Assembly: GCA_947184155.2 (NCBI GenBank)
Contig: CAMXCT020003210.1
Coordinates: 1 to 64,000 of the forward strand
Length of the DNA stretch: 64,000 nt
Direction: 5' to 3'
Origin: Cladocopium goreaui
Lineage: Eukaryota; Sar; Dinophyceae; Suessiales; Symbiodiniaceae
The notes below the pieces were generated by a model, which saw nothing but the letters and a program-made list of their open reading frames with translations, was not told the DNA's origin and did not search any database. This document shows positions 1 through 9,715 of this stretch, in pieces. Within the stretch, counting starts at the first letter, position 1; each line of letters opens with the position of its first letter. The position numbers were made by a program, and so were the translations under genes.

Positions 1-395
1 CGACATGCGGTCACAGGAGTGTGTCTGAACGGCCAGGACCTCTGTATCCTTTTGGAAATATCTGCACGATGCGTACTGAGCGTAATGTACCCTGTTGCAG
101 ACACATTCTTGCAAAGAAGACTGGTTGGTGGTTTCAATCTGTTTTTGCCTTTGTTTTCCAAGAGAATGATCTGGAATCATACGGGTCTGTTTGATAACAG
201 GGACCCTTATTATGATCCTCTGCTTTATCACAATGTTTCTCCTCTTAAAGAGCAATTGTTGGGTATACCGGTACCATCCGGTACCCATTTCCAGACATAG
301 CCAGGACATTTTTCACGGCTCAACCACCAACCAGGGTTGGACGGTGCCGAACCGAAAAAAACAAAAACGAACCACGGGCCTTTCAGCAGCGGCAC
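1..395. other. Left edge, nothing identified
   Basis: Mostly unstructured sequence. A short inverted pair (GGTTGGTGGTTTCAA near 123 and the CTCAACCACCAACC stretch near 319) suggests a small degenerate palindromic element. No supported exon. Confidence 0.3.
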
Positions 396-467
396 CTGGA
401 GTCGTCGAAAAACTTCGCAAGCCAGGTCACGAAGTGGAGTCTGGAGCTCCTCAAGTTCCTTGGAAAT
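396..467 (-). CDS. Isolated candidate exon, product unknown
   Basis: Acceptor CTATTCCAAG and donor CTCCAG|GTGCCG bound 24 complete codons: ISKELEELQTPLRDLACEVF then RRLQ. It looks like an amphipathic or coiled-coil helix. It is GC-richer than its surroundings. It probably belongs to a minus-strand gene running off the left edge; I do not recognise it. Confidence 0.4.
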
Positions 468-846
468 CTTGGAATAGAATGAGAAAATGGGAATATGAAT
501 CTCATGGGGGATTTGATGGGAATAACATGGAATTATAATTAGTTGGGAAATGTTGGGAATGTGCTCGGAGATTTGGGTAAATTATTGACCTCACGGTGAC
601 CTCTCTGGAATGGTCGAAAATCAGCTTATGCCGAGTTATGACTATGTGTTCATTAGGAAGTTGCGGCTGCATCCGCATGAAATATACATATATATATATA
701 TACACATACACATATATATATATATTATTATATGTAAATGTATACATATATATACATATATATATGGATATATAGTATATATATATATATCAATATTATA
801 CATGTTAAAATATATATATACATGTCAATACATAGTCATATACTAC

Positions 847-894
847 TCTGTAGGATGGCAGTGCCGCGATTCCAGGTTCAACCACCAGCTCCGG
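847..894 (-). CDS. Weak candidate exon upstream of the one at 396-467
   Basis: Acceptor GAGCTGCAG and donor CAGA|GTAGTA bound 16 codons, PELVVEPGIAALPSYR. It is in phase with the exon at 396-467. The plus strand also has an open frame here after CTGTAG, so strand and function are uncertain. Confidence 0.25.
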
Positions 895-2144
895 CTGCAG
901 CTCAACATGTCGGGGAGCCCAGGGGGTTGGACGTTGAAAATAACCCAACGTCAATGCGTGGTTCAATAGATTGGTTTAAGGGAAAAATTACAGGAAAGCC
1001 CCGTATTTAATGGGAAAATTGATGGTTTCCTGTAGATTTCCCCTTAAACCAATCCATTGACAATGGCATTTAACCATGAACATCGTGATTTAAAGAAATT
1101 AACCAAGAAGAATTGCAATTTTTCATTGGATTTAACCATGAACAATTGGTGATGTGTGGGTTTTAACCATGAAACATGGAGATATGACATGATACAACCG
1201 AAAAATGCTGGTTTAAAGTTTTGAAAGAGGGACTTATACTACCTGCTTCTTGGGTGAACTAACTCATATGGGAAACCGTTTTCAACCAACTAGGGTTTCA
1301 TGAGATGGGATAGGATAGGGGTATGTTTAACGGTTCATTTATTTCTTGTGGATGGGATGAATCTTGGTGATGCGCTGGCATTGAAGAATCTTGGAGGATC
1401 CAGAAAAACACCTAGATTTCATCAGATTTCATCAGATTTTCATGGTTTTTTCTGGTTTTTTTCCTGTGTTTTTGGCCAGAGCTTTGTAGACCGAGGTGCC
1501 AAGTGGTCCTTCGGCAGGTCATGGGTCAGACCCTGGTGTTCACCACCCCAGTGAGTAATGTTCATTGGCTACTCATGGGTTGGCGTTCTGTGATGGGGTT
1601 CAATTCAATGAACTAATAAGATAGTTGATAGACCAGACCACTTACAGTACATCCAGTAGGAAGCACGTTACTGAAAAACGACGCAGAAGCCCTGGGAAGT
1701 TGCGTCCATGCCCACGGTAAAACCCCTGGATTTCGGTAGGCATTTAGATGCATTTAGTACAGATTGTACAACAATGCTTATATATATATATGTAGATACA
1801 CTGAGTCTTTATGTGCGTGTATATATACGTGTATATATATATATTATTTATATATATATATATATGTTTCACATATACCACCGGTCTCACAGGGACCAAC
1901 GGTTATCATTGTTTGAATCTGGTGGTTTCATCCATGGGTTCAAGGGGAAACACACGAATGGCTAGTGAATTAAAGCTGCAAGGGTTGGCCCGGCCATCAG
2001 TGATACCCTCCGATCAACGATTTACTAAACTACTTTTTTGTTCCAGGATGAAGATAAATAATTTCCTTGGGCCAGGGTTTACGTCATGGTGACGAGTGAG
2101 TGCTTTTTGTTGGTTGAGCCATGTTGAACCGGTTTCCCCAAAGG
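895..2144. other. Spacer, no gene seen
   Basis: AT-rich, with repeated short phrases such as TTTAACCATGAA (about 1,070-1,170) and AT microsatellites near 1,780-1,865. Nothing coding could be supported. Confidence 0.4.
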
Positions 2145-2564
2145 TCAATGGTTGAACCGAAGGTGCACTGCACTTCCCGGGAGCCGGAACCCGTGCGGTG
2201 ACGCCGCGACGTGTGGCTGTTCGCGTGTTGGCAGCTCAGAAATCACAAACCAGATTTGATTCCTTTCAAAGTGGACCTGTTGTATCCTTTTATATCCTCT
2301 TCTTGTGTGACTGCGGAGGGGGGCACCCAGGGCACCCATCTTTGGAAACGCCATAGGAACAACTCCTGAAATCATCTTTTCTGTGACATCCAAAGCGGCT
2401 GGAGCCTCTATGGCACCTAGGATTCGAACGGGCAGTCCTATGGGACCTGTGCCAGTCTTAGTTCCTGATCTCACCCAGGGATATCCAGGGCGGATTCCCA
2501 CACTGAGGCGCCTCCAGTTCTGTCCTATCCTGGTGTGTTGGCCTCTTAGTTTTACAGTCTTCAT
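2145..2564 (-). other. Long open frame of unknown meaning
   Basis: A 139-codon open frame on the minus strand in a GC-richer block. Its middle part (GAIEAPAALDVTEKMISGVV) is protein-like. An overlapping plus-strand frame of 67 codons is also open. No family recognised, and splice sites at the edges are not convincing. Confidence 0.2.
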
Positions 2565-2763
2565 CAGGTTTTCGCAGCGAACATAAGAGTTCTGGTAGGT
2601 CCAGATATGATTGTAGGATATTGTAGGGTCCGTCTATGTCAATCCACCCCTATAGGTGGTTTAAGCCCAGGTAGTGAGGACTCAGAGGCAGTCTCAACGT
2701 TTCTGGCTGCAGGCAACCATATGATAATGTTTTGTTAGCACCTAGATACGCAGGATACATATA

Positions 2764-2935
2764 CATCATCATATGATCATATGATCATATTATATTTTAT
2801 ATTATATCATATTATATCATGTTATATCATGTTCTATCATGTTATATCATGTTATATCATGCTATATCATATTATATCATATTATATCATGTTATATCAT
2901 GTTATATCATATTGTATTATCTATATATATATATA
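2764..2935. repeat. 10-bp tandem repeat (ATATCATGTT)n
   Basis: About 15 copies of ATATCATGTT and its variant ATATCATATT, directly next to a TA run. The frames open through it are low-complexity and not coding. Confidence 0.85.
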
Positions 2936-4911
2936 CAATTACTGGATACAACATGTACCATATGCGTATACAACGCGTCTCGAGGCCCGAGAAGGGCTGG
3001 TGTCGAACTCCTCCCCCCGGACCTGTTGCCTTCGTGAGGCCACTGGATGTTTAGAAAAAGTCATGTTTTTTCAGGTATCCAAAAAAATGGCTATCTACTG
3101 GGAAATTGAGAAACAAGATTGAGATATTGGGATATATATATATATATTTATTTATTTATACACATGTGTATGTGTGTATATATATGTGTGTGTGTATTAT
3201 CGTATATTGATATGATATAATTCGGATATAGGGTGGGGGATTGAACCAACCACCATGAGGAAAGTAAATAGCATTATATGGGCTGGGTGTTTACCACATA
3301 ATTTGACAAGTCAGACAAGTCCAATCCTGTATTATGGGGAAAACAAGTAGAAAACATTGAGGAAAATACAGTTTTCCTGATGGGAAATTCAGGTGTAAAT
3401 ATTCTATGAATGGGAGATGATAGATGTGATGGTTCGGAAACCCCGAACTAATAGGGAAAATAATGGCTGAGACACATGTAACCAATAATGACTGTTTTGC
3501 TAATTTGCTAACCAATGAAGGCTGGGTATTAGTAAATGTTAGGCCATCAAAATGGGTTAGTCACCCATATACACCATAGGCCCTAGGCATTTCGCACCTA
3601 ATTGTTTACCTGGGAATATCATCACTCAGAAAGGTGATATGGGAACTTGCCTGCATATATGGGCATGTTAGTGCAAAGAAATGATTGTTGTAAGTGTTAT
3701 TAGTTGTGAACCAATCACTGCTGCATGTTTGATTAGCCAAACATGGGAAAGGAAGCACACCTGAACCGATGGAACCAATGGTTTCAAAATGTCAAGAGAC
3801 ATGGCCTTTGATAGCGTAGCTACGAAAGATCACCACTTTTAATAGGTGAATAAATTATACATGGGCCTTGTTCCATATAGTCATGTCAAATTACCAAAGG
3901 GTATCATAGCCATTCCGCCAAGTGTCACACTCCAAACACGGATGCCCCATGCATCGCGTGACGCCACACCTAGGTTTCATCCACCCACCATTCTTGAAGG
4001 CACGCAAAACCGCGGGGAGAAAGGTGAAGTCTGGTGGGTCCAAAAGTATTGAACCACAAAATATGATGGTTTATTATGGTTTAATCATAATCACATTTAA
4101 TAATTATGTCTAATGCCTGTTGAATTCTTAAAATCCACCAACTTAAGTGTCTAATTTGCATCCGACAAAAATATTGTTTATAGATCCGGGTTGGTCATTT
4201 GGTTGCCACCTGGTTGATCATTCCAATGGTCAGGTACCCCCATGTTTTAACCCTGTTTTCAGATTCGGGCGACGTGACGGATGGCGATGTGAACTGGGTC
4301 ATGTTGAACGCAGGACAGTTTCAAAAAGAAGATATTTCTGTTTTCTTAGTTTGTTTTTAATACATGGAGAACAGGAAGGTCACTTCTTCGCAAAGATGTG
4401 CAATGCTGAATGAGCTGAATGATCATGACATGATCGATGATCAAATTGTGTCGAGTCGTAATGTTGCGAGATTGCGGACGGACACCAATTAGCCACGTGT
4501 GACACCTTGAAGGTTCTCGTTTCTCAGTCGTGTGATCGTGTGATCGTGTGTTCGCGCCGCGCCACAGCTGAAGGGTGCTGAAAAACTGATGCAGAGAGAG
4601 AGAGAGAGGGAAACGGAGATGCATGTATGGAAATGCACACAGGTTTCACATTGAAACTGCACAAACAAGAAACTACGCATAATTTTTGATGGAAGAGATA
4701 TGCTGAAATTATGGACATAGACATGGAGCAAGGAACGAAACAGGGGTTTCATTTTGTGAACAAACTAACTGTCCACCAGAGGTAGAAAAGATGCCAGCGG
4801 TTGTGCAGATCTACTTATATTATGATAGATTATGACTCAAAATCATTGACCCAAAGATTGGATGCTTGAGCAAGTGTTTAGTATCTGACCAGATTTTTCT
4901 GTTTTTGAGCC
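2936..4911. other. Spacer upstream of the ATPase gene
   Basis: No convincing exon. A TA/TG microsatellite lies at 3,133-3,200 and a GA run at 4,592-4,608. The block 4,255-4,320 after TTTTCAG reads SGDVTDGDVNWVMLNAGQF on plus, but it has no clear donor. Confidence 0.35.
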
Positions 4912-5453
4912 ATGCAAAGCTTTCCTCAATTCATCAAGCCTTGCCCAGAGCGTCCACTGGCAGAGGCAGTCCTTGCCATCGCAACGTTGCCAGCAGCTGC
5001 TTGTGTGTCCTCGGTTTCAGCCAAATGCCAATATCCAGTGGATGAACGATTTCAGCCAGCTCACTTTGCTTTGGTGGCGGTGGCTCTGGCTGCAACTGCA
5101 TACTCTTTTTCTGGGAGAGTCCGGGGACGGAACCATCGCAACTGGTCCTGGAATTTACGTGAGCGCCCACGTGTCGTGGCCCTGAAGAATCATGACCACG
5201 GGGAGGACTGTGAGTCCCACAGTCACAGCCACAGCCATCAGGCCGCAGGCTCTCATAGCCACAGCCATGAAGGCCATAGCCACGAGAGCCACAGCCATGA
5301 AGGCCACATCCACGCAGAGCGCCATGCAGAGCATAGCCACAGCCATAGCCACGAGAGCCACAGCCATGATCACGAAAGCCACGGCCACAGCCACGGTGGG
5401 TGCTGTGCGGGCGGGCTCTATGGTCATGGACATTCACACGGGGAAGTCCCTGA
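4912..5453 (+). CDS. HMA1-like exon 1: leader plus His-rich metal-binding region
   Basis: Starts at the first Met after AT-rich DNA. Two hydrophobic stretches (about residues 18-37 and 50-68) could be a bipartite plastid leader. Residues from about 93 on are repeated His-Ser, Gly-His-Ser-His and Glu-Ser-His units, with a Cys-Cys pair at about residue 164. The end is drawn at CCCTGA|GTGGTT because that phase joins exon 2 without a stop. If no intron is used here, the frame runs on to a TGA at 5,500-5,502, giving a free-standing 196-residue His-rich protein. That alternative cannot be excluded; other metal transporters such as ZIP7 also have His-rich heads. Confidence 0.7.
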
Positions 5454-8400
5454 GTGGTTGCCTGGGAAACGTGGATTTCGATGGTTGAGCGCAACTCGAT
5501 GAAACACTATGACTGGCTGAAAAGAACTGACCAAGAGATTCGGAAAATACCGTAGCCCATAAAAAAGATCTCATTCCGAGCGGTTGTCAAACTGAGTTTT
5601 GATGTTGCTTGTAGTTTTTCTAGGGCCTCTAGGGTGGGAAAAGTCACTGCAACCGCGTTCTAACCTACCCAGCCAGAGCGGTTTCTAGAGGAGAGAAGAA
5701 GTTGAGCGGGTGGCTTTGTAATGTGTTGTATAATGTTGTATAGATATATAATTGATATATATATATATGTTATTATATATTATTATATGATATTAAATGT
5801 ATATTATACATTCCATGGTTCATGGTATGTGATATTTCTATGATATTTCTATATATTTATAATTTACATCCGTCCTGGGATCGAATCCCCAATCACTCAT
5901 GTTTGGGCAGAGATAGCACCAGAAGATCCACCGCAAACTCTAAGGATCTTTCGAAAACGAAGTCGTCCATCATCGGTGTGACCTCCATCTTCCTCTTCTC
6001 CCTGCTGCCGTTTTCCTATGGTGGTGTGATAGGCGTGGTGATGGTGGGGTCAGGCGAGAGATCCACAAGCCACCAATATGTGGGACTAGAAATCGGGCAC
6101 TAACTACTGTACCCAGAATCCAGTCGTTTATCATGGGTTTCTCACCATTTTCCCCACGAAAATATCCATAAATTAAGATTGGGGGTATAGCCTGCTAGGA
6201 GGATCACTGATAGTCATGGACTCCAGTTCACTGGGTTATATCTATATCATGTTATATCTTGTAGGTCTGGGATTTAAATGGGAATTGACCCGATGTTGAC
6301 CAGTGATATCCCTAATGATTTCAGTTACCAAGTATCGATAAGAATGGTGTGCGGTGCGTATTGCTGCAGAGAATAAGGGACCATTTCATAGCTTTTTTCA
6401 TGACCAAGATAACAAATTGATATACTCGTAGTTTAGTATGAAGCTATCATACATTTGCTGGAAACCTTTACTAACCATTTAATATAATCATGATACTTGT
6501 AGCAATATGGTGGTATAGCATTGGACGGGCTAGGGGACAATTGGGATGAAAGGTAACTTGTTAAGGTTGTGGCATACTTACCAGTGTAATGGGGGTTCTA
6601 TTGTAAATATATATATATACACATAAATCCCTATGTCTAGGATCTTTACATTATATTGGATCACTTGGTATAAGACTTTGGTATGGGTACATCCCAATGG
6701 AAGTATGTATATAAGAAGTCAAGTCGTAAACGCAAGAATGAGCTTCCGCTTGAAAGGTGTGTACCACCCATTTCCCCAGGAGCTCCTTTGCGAAGTTTGC
6801 GCCCTTGGCTTAGACGGAACGCTTCGTTCTCTATTTTGGGGGGATGAAATCTTTTCAAGTAAAGTTGACATGTAATGTACATTGATACGTTGTATAGGTA
6901 TAGTCGTTGATTTGGTGTATATATAAAAATACACTGTATATATGTCGTTGATACAACAAGTTATATATATATATACAGACTAGATTGTATATTACTCGTA
7001 GATTATATTCCGAACGTACAATCAGTCTACAAAGGTGAAGAAAGGAGGAGTGACAGATTTGATGGGCCATCACTGGCCATCACCTCCAGGTTTCATTGGA
7101 CCCTTCCTTGTTTACCTGGCGAGGCACTCAGAGCATGGGGAACATGAGACGTAGCAACTAGGCTTCCCCTTGTGGTGACAAAGTGTTGTAAATCTGTGAT
7201 TCATTCTGATTCACTCCCCCCATTCATATTCAACACCCCGAAACCATGTTTTAGGGGAAGAAGGCACATACCTGGATCTTCCACGTCGGCTGAAAACCCA
7301 GCCCGAATGCTTTCAGACTGAAATTTCAATCCGAATCCTGTAAGCCTCAAATTTCTGCCCGAATGGATTTTGGCTATTTTGGTCCTATTCAGGAGGATAG
7401 AATGTTTAGAGTGGATTGATAATCAATCGTTGGACTGTCATAGAGATGAGCAACATATTTTCAGATTAGGTGGATCACAAATGGGAAACAATGATGTTCC
7501 AGGCTATGTGGAATTAGTGTTTCGCTTTTTTTTCGCCCGAATGATGCATGTTTTCGCCCGAATGATGCCAATTTTCGCCCGAAGCAAAATCAGCAAAATT
7601 GAAAAAATACATGTTACAAGCCGTCAACCAAATTTTCTGCAGCCAGCACAGATTACTAACTGGCTGAGGTAAAAAGCAAAGGACGGTACCAGTAGAGAAG
7701 ATTATCATAGATGTTGATACACTGTTTGTTCAATGGAGATTTTCGCCCGAATTGTTTTTTCTGCCCGCAGGCTGAAATATTAGCGCGAACACTGAACAGG
7801 CTGACTTTTCATCGCAGGCTGAAATTTCAGCCCGTAGGAAGGTCTAGGTATTTGGGACCATGGGGGATGTTCTTTGGCCTCGCAGTTCAGGGAAGACTCC
7901 AAGGTCTATGGTATACCTGCTTTAGCAGGGGCTCTGCAGCATGCTGCCCGGAATCTGAGAAGAAAATGCTCGGGACATTCAGTTCTTGGGGTGGACGTGT
8001 CACTCAAACATACGCAAATCGTGTTCATATGTTAAGATTATGGTGAGGGCCCCACCCAAAAGTAATGTTAAAAAATGTAGGAAATACAACATCCCCTGAC
8101 CCGGGTTATAATTAGCAGCCGGTTCCATGGATTCGATGGAGTTCAATGAGCTTGTAGACTACCAACTATGACATTTTTTTCCACCAAAATGAGATGTCCT
8201 CACCATCTTACCCTCTGGTAAGCAGCTGGTTTGCTGGGAAAATTCCATTTACAGGAGATTTTCCAGCAATCGCCATCGTTTGATGAGATGACACCGGTGC
8301 AGATCGTTTTGGAGCTCATGAAATGAGGCCCAGCTCGACATTCACTTCCTGATGACTCTCGCAGCTTTTGCGCCGATCGCTCAGCTTCCGGAAGGCCCAA

Positions 8401-9715
8401 AAAAAGCCAAGGGGCGATGTGATCAACACGATGGGTCCGAAAATGGTGTATACCCCAGTCATGACCATGTTGGTATTTTGTAAGACTCTGGATTTAGGTA
8501 ATTAGCCTATTTCAAACGAGCCCACATATGGTAGATCTATGTAGATCTAACATTATCTAACCATCAAACGATTGGATTTCGTGGTACCTTAATTATATTT
8601 AATTATGCTAGACGTGCCTCAAGTTGACATGTGGAAAATGTATTTTGCAGCTGCCATCAAATGTGCATGTTTATTCGGCAACAAAATGGATGTTCGCTGC
8701 TGGGATGTGCAAATAGGATCCACACTTCAATGGTGGCAATTCCCAGGTGCCAAAAGAAGACCAACGAAGCAAAGTGAGCAGACTTCGTGACGATTTCCCC
8801 CATCAAATATTATAATTTCTGGGACATCCACATTTTCACAATCATTTTCAGACAAAGCCACGCATCCAGTATCATCCAATAATAGCCCCATCATATCTCC
8901 TCCAAATGATCGTTTTTCTGTGGGATCTCCAGCATTGTTGGACAGCGTCGGATTTCGTCATGGGAATTTGGTCCTTTTTAAACCAGGTCAGTAGCGATTG
9001 GTCACAGCAGTGAGGTCGGCCCGTGTGGATTCAGGGGGAATCCGAAGATCGGTAGACATTTGCATAGCCAAGTTGCATATCCCATCATGTGTGGAATATG
9101 AATCCCAACATTTGCCCGAACAAAATCACCCAGTTTGGTAGGTAAATATGGTACATGGAGCATATGGGTATGTTTTTGTCATCTTTTGTCATTGTTTCAG
9201 AAGTGTGTGTTTTCCTTCGTCCTCCCTGCCCTGAATTCGTCGCAACGGCAGGGTGCCATGCTGTTGCTGCTCTTTGCCTTGTCCGAAGTCTTGGAGGAGT
9301 TGTTTTCTCAGGTTCTGCATGTTTTTTCGGGGTTTTGGCCAACATTGATAGATTGATAGGCATCACCTTATAATAGCCATTATAGACCATATACCTAATG
9401 GTTGGGTGATGTTCAATGGGGACATTTAATGACCCACGTTGATAGTTCCATTGATAGGTCATGATCCATTTTGGTTTGGGGACTCCCTGAACGATTCACA
9501 CAGATCCAGGATGAAGGTTTTTCGAGAAATGCCAAAAAATCCCAATGGTGCACCCCAAAAAACCAGATCAATCCTGGGAGAAATGGTTGGCACATGGTTG
9601 GCACTTGCAAGTGTTGGCTCAAGGTCGTAGAAATACCGGAAAGGTTGAGATCACTGAAGACATCAAGAGCTCATCTTGCAGACTCCACGGCTTGTGTTTT
9701 TGTTACGAAACCGCT
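4912..9715 (+). CDS. HMA1-like P1B heavy-metal ATPase, N-terminal part only
   Basis: HMA1-type ATPases move Zn, Cu or other metals across the chloroplast envelope of plants and algae. They carry a His-rich N-terminus ending in a Cys-Cys pair, instead of the usual HMA domain. Seven plus-strand exons fit that order: a His-rich head with HGGCCAGG; a hydrophobic helix; APLRSLRPWLRRNASFSILG (plant: APEPYIKSLQNAFMIVGF); GIPALAGALQHAARNL; DIHFLMTLAAFAPI (plant: NIHVLMALAAFASV); GAMLLLLFALSEVLEELFSQ (plant: GGLLLAMFNLAHIAEEFFTS); and a linker helix. Phases agree across most joins. I could not locate exons for the actuator TGE loop, the SPC helix, DKTGT, TGDN or GDGxND between 9,716 and 23,755. The gene may be truncated, interrupted by the repeat array, or simply hidden. 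Confidence 0.65.
5911..6020 (+). CDS. HMA1-like exon 2: first membrane helix
   Basis: Acceptor TTGGGCAG|AGAT and donor TATG|GTGGTG. It encodes a basic Ser/Thr-rich stretch, then KSSIIGVTSIFLFSLLPFSY, a credible transmembrane helix in the place of the plant helix LCCSAAAMFLAAAVCPYL. The first base completes the codon left by exon 1. Confidence 0.5.
6780..6843 (+). CDS. HMA1-like exon 3
   Basis: Acceptor TTTCCCCAG. In the phase left by exon 2 it reads APLRSLRPWLRRNASFSILG. No GT donor follows directly; a GA donor after TTTTGGGGG gives the phase required by exon 4. A second frame is also open, so the case depends on the phase argument. Confidence 0.4.
7290..7835. repeat. Dispersed CGCCCGAA-motif cluster in an ATPase intron
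   Basis: The motif TTTTCGCCCGAATGATG occurs in close series near 7,528-7,585, with related GCCCGAA, CTGCCCG and CAGCCCG copies from 7,290 to 7,835. GGCTGAAA-like copies add an inverted component. It is a degenerate short-period repeat rather than coding sequence. Confidence 0.6.
7891..7990 (+). CDS. HMA1-like exon 4: second membrane segment
   Basis: Acceptor GCAGTTCAG and donor TTGGG|GTGGAC. It encodes EDSKVYGIPALAGALQHAAR and a short basic tail. The Gly-x-Pro turn and the following amphipathic helix sit where P1B ATPases have the GxPxxxxxL..L helix before the IHxLM motif. Confidence 0.45.
8334..8394 (+). CDS. HMA1-like exon 5: IHxLMxLAAF motif
   Basis: Acceptor GGCCCAG|CTC. It encodes LDIHFLMTLAAFAPIAQLPE. 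The string IHxLMxLAAFA is identical in plant HMA1 at this place, which makes this a diagnostic exon. The end is uncertain: there is no in-phase GT, so a GC donor (GAAG|GC as drawn, or ATC|GCTCAG in phase) is likely. Confidence 0.65.
9201..9311 (+). CDS. HMA1-like exon 6: membrane helix with LEELFSQ end
   Basis: Acceptor CATTGTTTCAG and donor CTCAG|GTTCTG bound exactly 37 codons. They encode KCVFSFVLPALNSSQRQ followed by GAMLLLLFALSEVLEELFSQ. The latter matches the HMA1 helix GGLLLAMFNLAHIAEEFFTS and its equivalent in CadA/ZntA pumps (the LLFLFxxxExLE signature). Confidence 0.7.
9624..9715 (+). CDS. HMA1-like exon 7: linker before the actuator domain
   Basis: Begins in phase with exon 6 after GGCTCAAG. 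It encodes VVEIPERLRSLKTSRAHLAD and then TACVFV. The family has a short amphipathic helix (VDVKELKESNPD) and a strand (ALLIEV) here. Donor CCGCT|GTAGCT. Confidence 0.5.

Noticed and set aside
664..1010. Tyr/Ile-rich frames such as IYIYIYIHIHIYIY
   Set aside because: Translations of TA microsatellites. The same holds near 2,800, 13,260, 22,800, 25,700, 43,050, 48,700 and 56,850.
4934..5494. 186-codon minus-strand frame opposite the His-rich exon
   Set aside because: It mirrors the CAYAGCCAC repeat. The plus frame gives a sensible His-rich domain with Cys-Cys and fits the ATPase chain.
8219..8310. Minus-strand exon reading LQNDLHRCHLIKRWRLLENL with donor GTAAAT
   Set aside because: It is next to, and partly opposite, the diagnostic plus-strand IHxLM exon. 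Kept only as a reminder that good-looking splice sites occur by chance.
9614..9623. TTGGCTCAAG, equal to the last ten bases of the dinoflagellate spliced leader
   Set aside because: Only ten bases and in the middle of the ATPase gene, not at a gene start. Could be chance; a retroposed cDNA would show more leader and no introns.
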